From Prevotella sp. (lineage in GTDB: Bacteria > Bacteroidota > Bacteroidia > Bacteroidales > Bacteroidaceae): a stretch of DNA of 10,806 nucleotides. Under the pieces are notes generated by a model. That model was not told where the DNA came from and made no database searches. It was given only the letters and a program-made list of their open reading frames with translations. A program made the translations under genes and the position numbers. The DNA is taken from the NCBI GenBank assembly GCA_017424205.1, contig JAFPAS010000261.1, positions 1 to 10,806 of the forward strand, given 5' to 3'. The first letter of the stretch is position 1; every line of letters begins with the position of its first letter. Shown here piece by piece: positions 5,860 to 10,806 of this stretch.

Positions 5860-7338
5860 TTAGAATGCAATCTGGAATCGCATAGAAATCATGTGATAGT
5901 CAACACCTTCGTCGCCTACAACCTCTGAAGACTTCTTTGTTGGCTTACCCTTTGCGTCATAGCCTACACAGAATTTACCCTTGTCAGCACCCTTGCCGTT
6001 AGCATACTTGTCCTGGTCAACAAAAGAGTAGTTCAGAGCAATCTTAACATTCTTGTGAGGGTAGAAGTTCAAGCCAAGCTCGTACATATTAGCCTTACCA
6101 CCCATGATGCCAGCGATGATCTTGCCTTCCTCATTAACCTCGCCGTCATTAAGATCCATAGTCTGGAAACGTGCAGCCAACTCTAAGTCGCCCCATTTGC
6201 GTCCAGAAGTAGTGCGAGTATACTTCGCTCCGTCAGAATCGTAAGCCTGTGTACCGCCGAAGAGCATGTATGAAGCCTGTGCATACCAACCGTCGCCAGT
6301 GAAAGTCTCAAACGGATTCTTTGCATAGACAACCTTGTTTACAGCCTCGTCCATGTGAGCAGTGCGTGACATATATGCAGCCTCATAACGCAAGCCCTTA
6401 TAGTGACCAGCGAGCTCGACAGTCCATGCAGTCTCATTGTCAACACCGATAAGGTCGCCAGAGTTCACATACTTCTTACGGTTGATGTCAGTAGAGTTAC
6501 GTGCGTCCATTGCAGTACCTACGACGTCAAGCTCAGAGATAACGCCCTCGTCAAGAGCTGCCATGATGTCCTCATCCTCCTCTATCAGCTCCTCGAAATC
6601 CTTAAATTTAAACTGAGTAGTCTTAGGGCTTCTGTAAGAGAATGCAGCACCGATGTGCAGCGAAGCATCCTTCTTGTTAATTGGACGCAACACAAACTTA
6701 CCTGTGTAAGAGAGACCCTCGCTCATGCCGAAGTCCTTGTTATAATCCTGCATGAAGCCCATAGCCTCAGCATCCTTCAGCTCAGGACCGAACACGCCAG
6801 CAGAAACCCAGTAGAGAGGCTTAGCATAGCGGATGTTCAAACCGAGATGACGTGAAGGAGCAAGCGATGTAACCATAGGACGCTCCATGAAAGTCAGATA
6901 GCGTGATGTTGTGTTACGAGCGATAGAGAAATTCTCCTTGAAGTTACCAGCCTTCACCTCCAGGCCCTTGATGCCTGTAAATCCGATGTAAGCATCCTTA
7001 ATCTCAGGAGTACCGCTTGTCCAGTCAGTATCCAGCTCACCATACCAGTTTTTGCCAAGCTGCGCCTTGATAGCGAAGCGAGCGCGACGGACGCTCATGC
7101 CGTTGCCGATTTTGTCAGCATAGTCAGGAGCTCCGAAGAACACTGCAGCATCTGTTTGTATACGTGTGTCAAACCACATCTTATAGTCAGTCTCTTTGTT
7201 CTGGAAAACCAAGATACCGTCCTGAACTGTTGTCTGTACAGGTTTAGAATCAACCTGCTGACCATACTGATTTACTTCCTGTGCCTGCGCACCAATGCCT
7301 AAGCATACGAGCGCTAATGATAATAAATGTTTTTTCAT
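5860..7338 (-). CDS. OprO/OprP-type outer-membrane porin (phosphate-selective porin family)
   Basis: With the start at 7338 the protein has 492 residues. It begins with a clear Sec signal peptide (MKKHLLSLALVCLGIGAQA, cleavage likely near residue 19-20), and ends in MRFQIAF, the terminal aromatic residue typical of outer-membrane beta-barrels. Internal segments such as MSVRRARFAIKAQLG, WYGELDTDW, KDAYIGF and ERPMVTSLAPSRHLGL are typical of the OprO/OprP family. An in-frame ATG at 7380 would add 14 residues before the signal peptide; it lies close to the predicted start point of a second promoter box and is unlikely to be used. In Pseudomonas these porins take up phosphate or polyphosphate, but in Bacteroidales the family is broad and the substrate is not known. 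An acidic stretch (about residues 248-264, EELIEEDEDIM...) looks like an external loop and is odd for an anion channel. The gene has its own promoter and is followed by the CYTH-like gene. Confidence 0.9.
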   Translation of the reverse strand: MKKHLLSLALVCLGIGAQAQEVNQYGQQVDSKPVQTTVQDGILVFQNKETDYKMWFDTRIQTDAAVFFGAPDYADKIGNGMSVRRARFAIKAQLGKNWYGELDTDWTSGTPEIKDAYIGFTGIKGLEVKAGNFKENFSIARNTTSRYLTFMERPMVTSLAPSRHLGLNIRYAKPLYWVSAGVFGPELKDAEAMGFMQDYNKDFGMSEGLSYTGKFVLRPINKKDASLHIGAAFSYRSPKTTQFKFKDFEELIEEDEDIMAALDEGVISELDVVGTAMDARNSTDINRKKYVNSGDLIGVDNETAWTVELAGHYKGLRYEAAYMSRTAHMDEAVNKVVYAKNPFETFTGDGWYAQASYMLFGGTQAYDSDGAKYTRTTSGRKWGDLELAARFQTMDLNDGEVNEEGKIIAGIMGGKANMYELGLNFYPHKNVKIALNYSFVDQDKYANGKGADKGKFCVGYDAKGKPTKKSSEVVGDEGVDYHMISMRFQIAF

Positions 7339-7384
7339 GTTAGTGTGTATTTTATAATGTTGGTCAAAATATGATTTCACGGTG

Positions 7385-7392
7385 CAAATTTA
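7385..7392 (-). promoter_or_regulatory. Possible second (proximal) -7 box for the porin gene
   Basis: The - strand reads TAAATTTG, an exact TAnnTTTG match, 46 nt before the chosen porin ATG. No TTTG lies at the proper spacing; the nearest is ATTG at 25 nt. An inverted repeat (7414-7440) overlaps the place of the -33 region, as expected for a regulated promoter. It may also be chance in AT-rich DNA. Confidence 0.35.
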
Positions 7393-7413
7393 TGCATTTA
7401 CTTTTTCATCTTC

Positions 7414-7440
7414 GTAACAATTTGATTACAATTTTGTTAC
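7414..7440. promoter_or_regulatory. Inverted repeat GTAACAA-13 nt-TTGTTAC upstream of the porin
   Basis: A perfect 7-bp dyad (7414-7420 and 7434-7440) with the sequence TTTGATTACAATT between the arms. GTAAC, ATTAC and GTTAC recur with an 11-base step, close to one helix turn, which favours a protein binding site over an RNA hairpin. It lies just upstream of the proximal -7 box. The regulator is unknown. Confidence 0.35.
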
Positions 7441-7517
7441 ATTCTTCTCACACACCTTATTTATTAAGGAACAAATATATATATATCCCTATATACATAT
7501 TGGGATTTACCTCGATG

Positions 7518-7549
7518 CAAAAGTACAACATTATTTATTACTATGCAAA
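7518..7549 (-). promoter_or_regulatory. Consensus Bacteroidetes promoter for the porin gene
   Basis: The - strand carries TTTG (7546-7549), exactly 20 nt of spacer, then TACTTTTG (7518-7525). Both boxes match the known Bacteroides sigma-ABfr consensus (TTTG / TAnnTTTG) without a mismatch. Transcription should begin near 7511-7514, giving the porin mRNA a 5' leader of about 170-175 nt. The CYTH-like and CYTH genes may be read from the same promoter. Confidence 0.75.
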
Positions 7550-7689
7550 TTATATTGCTGTTTTTTTTCATTCTTTTTTTTTACGAAGAGAAAAGAGCTA
7601 AGAGTGAAGAGAAAAAGAGGAAAGAAAAATTCATATTTCATCCTTAACCTTTAACTATTAAACGTTTATCCATCACCCCCCCCGAAAAC

Positions 7690-7734
7690 AAAAAAAGGCG
7701 GGAGTGATGCCTCGATAGCATCTCTCCCTGCCTT
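7690..7734 (-). terminator. Intrinsic terminator of the SusC/SusD transcript
   Basis: On the - strand the RNA folds as three stacked 5-bp helices: AAGGC/GCCTT, GGGAG/CTCCC and GATGC/GCATC. A one-base bulge and one mismatch separate them, the loop is 7 nt, and the stem runs directly into seven T (7690-7696). It lies 57 nt past the SusD stop codon and isolates SusC/SusD from the porin gene. Confidence 0.9.
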
Positions 7735-7791
7735 GTCTTCTTTATTCCCCATATCCGTCAAGCGGATACGTGGAGCAATGTGTGCGGATTA

Positions 7792-9507
7792 TTAATAACC
7801 AGGATTCTGAGTCATCTCAGCCTTATTCAAGTCGATTGCAGACTGTGGAATAGGACGTAGAATCTTGTATTTGCCGTCAACGCCCTTGATGTTTGCTGCT
7901 GGCACGTTGTCCTCGTTATATGTTGTAAAGTACTCCACGAGCTTGTGTGTGCGCTTCAAGTCAGTCCAGCGAACATATTCGCCAGCCATCTCACATGCAC
8001 GCTCCTTGAGAATGAATTCGATGTTCATATCAGCAGCTTTTACTGCCATTTCAGCTTCGAATCCAGGCTTTATTGTGCCAGGACGCTGGCGCAGCGTGTT
8101 AATCATCTCAGCAGCCTTTGCAGCCTGGTTTGTCTGGATGTATGCCTCTGCAGCGATAAGGTAAGCCTCGCCCAGACGCGCCAGCACTACGTCGTGCATG
8201 CTGCAGGTGCTGCTTCGGTTCGCCTTTGATGCCTCTGTGTAGTCGTCAAACTTACGTATGCATGGCACGCCGAAGTCCATGTGGCGTCGGTTCTTGAATG
8301 TTTCAGGAGCCTTGCTCAACGGATACTCCGTAGGCTCAGCAATAGTCTTTCCTACATACTGGAGGTCTTTCTTCAGACCGTCAGGGTCGTCAGCCTTCCA
8401 TGCCTCGATGTCAGCATCAGTAGCCCACCATGGTGCATAGTAGAACTTGATTGTGCTCTTCTTGCCATAGAAGTCGAAGTAGTTCTGATGGAACTCGAAC
8501 ATGAATGTCTGCTCGTATCGTCCGTCGCCCTTGTCAAACTGGTGGTGGAACCACAGCGTTGGCGAGTAGTTGCCGTCCATTGACTTGTTATACTGCCATT
8601 CAGAACCGCCGAGGTAAGAACCGAACTGACACATCTGTCGCGAACCGTCGCCGCTTGGGTTGTTCACCGACTCAGAGCTATACTGCACGCTCCAGAAGAA
8701 CTCGTCGTTAGCCTCGTTAGCAATGTCAAACACCTTCTCGATAGACTCATCAGGCTTCTCGTTGTTAATAGCGAGCAGCGCATACTTGGCAGCATTAGCG
8801 AAGTCATTGCTCTGCGCTATATTCTCCTCCTGCGCCTCATAACCCTGTCCGTTCAGCCATGCTCTTGTCAGATAAGCCTTTGCGAGGAAGAAGTTAGCAG
8901 CACGCTTGTTAGCGCGTCCTACACCAGCGCTGTTGCGGTCAGGCAGCTTTGATGATGTAGCGAGATATTCGAATTCAGAGATTATGAAGTCATAGACATC
9001 CTTCAGGCTGCTGCGTGGGTGGCTCATCACGGCAGAAGAGTACATCTCATTGCTCAGCGGCACTCCGCCAAACTGCTGCACGAGAGTGAAGTAATACCAT
9101 GCACGCACGAAACGAGCCTCGTCGATATACTGCTCACGCACCTTTGTCTGTGCCGTTGTCTCGCCATACGCTATGACGCTGTTAGCCAGCTGTATGCCTT
9201 TGTAGCATCTCTGATAGAAATTAGCGAGATGGCTCTCAGCCGATGTGAAGGTATAGTATGTCCATACAACACTCTCTGACTTACCGTCGCCATAGAGGTC
9301 TGTACCGCCTACGAAGAGGTTAGGCTGGTCAGTAAATATAGGACGCAGCGAAGAGTACATGGCATTTGTCAGGCTCTCAAAACCTTCGGCAGTATTATAG
9401 AAGCCGTCGGTAGGCACATCAGAGCGGTTGTCCTGCTCCAGGAAGTCTGAGCATCCGGTGAAGAGCACCATTGCTCCGACAACCATCATATATATTATCT
9501 TTTTCAT
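7792..9507 (-). CDS. SusD/RagB-family outer-membrane nutrient-binding lipoprotein
   Basis: The 571-residue protein starts with a lipoprotein signal, MKKIIYMMVVGAMVLFTGC, with the lipobox cysteine at 19. The N-terminal SusD-like part includes DEARFVRAWYYFTLVQQFGGVPL (129-151). The TPR-rich RagB/SusD part carries LARLGEAYLIAAEAYIQT (442-459), the ERACEMAGEYVRWTDLKRT block (502-520) and the hallmark end LRPIPQSAIDLN...QNPGY. SusD proteins sit on the cell surface as a lid over a SusC channel and capture glycans or other large nutrients. An aromatic-rich segment (355-370: FYYAPWW and IEAW) could contribute to ligand stacking, but the ligand cannot be read from sequence. The gene starts 21 nt after the SusC stop, the usual tight pairing. 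No glycosidase or other enzyme gene follows before the terminator. Confidence 0.97.
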   Translation of the reverse strand: MKKIIYMMVVGAMVLFTGCSDFLEQDNRSDVPTDGFYNTAEGFESLTNAMYSSLRPIFTDQPNLFVGGTDLYGDGKSESVVWTYYTFTSAESHLANFYQRCYKGIQLANSVIAYGETTAQTKVREQYIDEARFVRAWYYFTLVQQFGGVPLSNEMYSSAVMSHPRSSLKDVYDFIISEFEYLATSSKLPDRNSAGVGRANKRAANFFLAKAYLTRAWLNGQGYEAQEENIAQSNDFANAAKYALLAINNEKPDESIEKVFDIANEANDEFFWSVQYSSESVNNPSGDGSRQMCQFGSYLGGSEWQYNKSMDGNYSPTLWFHHQFDKGDGRYEQTFMFEFHQNYFDFYGKKSTIKFYYAPWWATDADIEAWKADDPDGLKKDLQYVGKTIAEPTEYPLSKAPETFKNRRHMDFGVPCIRKFDDYTEASKANRSSTCSMHDVVLARLGEAYLIAAEAYIQTNQAAKAAEMINTLRQRPGTIKPGFEAEMAVKAADMNIEFILKERACEMAGEYVRWTDLKRTHKLVEYFTTYNEDNVPAANIKGVDGKYKILRPIPQSAIDLNKAEMTQNPGY

Positions 9508-9528
9508 AAATGTTCTGTTTAAGAGTGA

Positions 9529-10806
9529 TTAGAATTTCAGATTAACACCAATTTGGTATGTTCTTGAACTTGGACCGCCGGCACCGCCGCTGATTTCTGC
9601 ATCAGCCCATTCTGGGTCGAAGCCCTTATAGTCAGTGAATGTAAACGGATTGAGAATATTAACATACAGACGCAAGCTTGATACATTAACTTTCTTCAGC
9701 CAGCTCTTAGGGAATGTATATCCCAGAGTGATGTTCTTAACCTTCACGTAAGAATTGTCCACGAAATAGTGTGAAGCATCTTCGCCGCTTGTATTGAAGA
9801 GTGCACCGCCGCCATTGCCGTTTGTGCTGGTTGGGTAAGGCCATGCTCCGTAATGTGTGCCCTGCTGGTAAGCCACAGCTGCACTGTTGTTCATCACGTT
9901 TACTGGTGTGCCGTCAATCACCTGGAAGTTGCTTGGATCAGCAAGTATTGGTGCTCCGTCAGGAATGTAGAAGTCCATCTTGATGTGCTGTGTACCGCGT
10001 GAGCCATAGCCGCAGTATGAGCTCATGAATGGAGAGTATACTGTACCACCCTGGCTTGTGTATACGCTGACAGAGAAATCCCAGTTCTTGTATGCGAGGT
10101 TAGATGTGAAGCTTCCTGTCCATGTCGGAGCGTTATGTCCGAGCACGCAGCGGTCAGCAGCGTCCACCTTGCCGTCGCCAGTCTTGTCCCAGTATTTCAT
10201 CTCACCCTCATAGAACTTAGTTTTCTTTGAAGGATCAGCAGCGAAAGCCTTTGCCTCCTCTGCTGTACAGATGCCTAACATCTTGTATCCGTAAACAACG
10301 TCAATAGGCTGACCGATAAACCACTTGTTGCCCACCAGGTCATTCTTCTCGCCATTGAGCTCTACAATCTTATTTATATTGCGTGCGAAAGAGAATGATG
10401 TTGTCCAGTGCCAATCCTTATTGCTGATGTTTGTTGTGTTCAGCTGTATTTCTATACCCTTGTTGTTCACCTTTCCTACGTTGCTGACGATAGCGCCTGT
10501 AGCCGAACCCATTTCGTAAGGAGTCTGCATCTCCATCAGCAAGTCCTTTGAGTCCTTGTTGTAGAGGTCGATGCTACCTGTGATGCGGTTCTTCAGGAAT
10601 CCGAAGTCGATACCGAAGTTAAACTCTGTAGTCTTCTCCCATGTCAGAGCAGAGTTGCTCATAGCATATCCGTATCCGTTAGCTACTGTGCCACCGAAGT
10701 TGTAGTAGTACTTCTGGTTTGCCAGCGACTGTGTGTCGTATGCACCCACACCGGCATTGTTACCAGTGATACCGAAGCTCAGACGCAGCTTCAAGTTGCT
10801 CAGCCA
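9529..10806 (-). CDS. SusC/RagA-family TonB-dependent outer-membrane transporter, C-terminal part (truncated by the window edge)
   Basis: The frame stays open to the right edge (first visible codon TGG), so 425 C-terminal residues of a protein usually near 1000 are present. Beta-barrel features of SusC are clear: LKLRLSFGITGNN at the visible start, LTWEKTTEFNFGIDFGFL, GSIDLYNKDSKDLL, NVGKVNNKGIEIQLN, the GDGKVDAADRCVLG segment followed by PTWTGSFTSNLAYKNWDFSV, then NSYVKVKNITLGYTFPKSWL and LRLYVNILNPFTFTDYKGFDPE. The chain ends in GVNLKF, a typical outer-membrane barrel end. The N-terminal TonB box, plug and carboxypeptidase-like domain lie outside the window. It imports the ligand captured by the SusD partner using TonB-ExbBD energy. 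An in-frame TTG at 10794 is not the start, since conserved sequence continues upstream. Confidence 0.97.
   Translation of the reverse strand, partial: WLSNLKLRLSFGITGNNAGVGAYDTQSLANQKYYYNFGGTVANGYGYAMSNSALTWEKTTEFNFGIDFGFLKNRITGSIDLYNKDSKDLLMEMQTPYEMGSATGAIVSNVGKVNNKGIEIQLNTTNISNKDWHWTTSFSFARNINKIVELNGEKNDLVGNKWFIGQPIDVVYGYKMLGICTAEEAKAFAADPSKKTKFYEGEMKYWDKTGDGKVDAADRCVLGHNAPTWTGSFTSNLAYKNWDFSVSVYTSQGGTVYSPFMSSYCGYGSRGTQHIKMDFYIPDGAPILADPSNFQVIDGTPVNVMNNSAAVAYQQGTHYGAWPYPTSTNGNGGGALFNTSGEDASHYFVDNSYVKVKNITLGYTFPKSWLKKVNVSSLRLYVNILNPFTFTDYKGFDPEWADAEISGGAGGPSSRTYQIGVNLKF

Larger units (their letters stand above)
7339..7791. other. 453-nt gap without a gene: porin promoter and leader, low-complexity tract, SusD terminator
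   Basis: From the porin side, the gap holds a leader of about 170 nt with three inverted repeats, a consensus promoter (7518-7549), two T-runs and a purine-rich tract (7561-7630), a run of eight C (7676-7683), the SusD terminator (7690-7734) and a small hairpin (TATCCG/CGGATA, 7752-7768). An open frame on the + strand (7371-7601) is AT-rich spacer and not a gene. Confidence 0.8.

Noticed and set aside
7338..7380. Upstream in-frame ATG of the porin at 7380
   Set aside because: It would place 14 polar residues before a perfect signal peptide and lies about at the start point of the proximal -7 box.
7371..7601. 76-residue + strand frame upstream of the porin
   Set aside because: Low-complexity translation of an AT-rich promoter and leader region, opposite to a consensus promoter.
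1..10806. Mobile element, CRISPR, toxin-antitoxin or phage-defence locus
   Set aside because: No transposase, integrase, regular repeat array or defence gene is seen; the WYL regulator alone is not sufficient evidence.

Overview
The window is a piece of a Bacteroidales chromosome, most likely Prevotella or a close relative; the genus is an inference. Supporting signs are a SusC/SusD pair, an OprO/OprP-type porin, no Shine-Dalgarno motifs before the start codons, AT-rich spacers, and promoter boxes of the Bacteroidetes type (TTTG, about 20 nt, TAnnTTTG). No transposase, phage gene, CRISPR array, tRNA or rRNA was seen.

Left part, mainly + strand: the 3' end of sufD (iron-sulfur cluster assembly) ends in a large terminator-like hairpin. 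A small two-helix membrane protein of unknown function lies on the - strand, with its own promoter box. Next come rnhB (RNase HII) and, 40 nt on, a WYL-domain regulator, probably co-transcribed. A near-perfect 19-bp hairpin separates this block from the convergent genes to the right.

Right part, all - strand, described in transcription order from high to low coordinates: the C-terminal part of a SusC-type TonB-dependent transporter and its SusD lipoprotein partner, closed by a clear intrinsic terminator; a regulatory gap of about 450 nt with a full consensus promoter and a long leader; an OprO/P-type porin; a 94-nt gap filled by a hairpin; a 214-residue protein that looks like a divergent CYTH-fold protein; 3 nt later a canonical CYTH/triphosphate tunnel metalloenzyme; an intrinsic terminator; and finally a DASS (SLC13-type) anion transporter with altered SNT motifs.

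How the genes may work together: SusC/SusD imports glycans or other large nutrients across the outer membrane. The porin, the CYTH-like protein, the CYTH enzyme and possibly the anion transporter could form a phosphate- or polyphosphate-related set, but this rests on family membership and gene order only. The most interesting items are the tandem CYTH and CYTH-like pair, the structured RNA before the CYTH-like start codon, and the structured porin leader.
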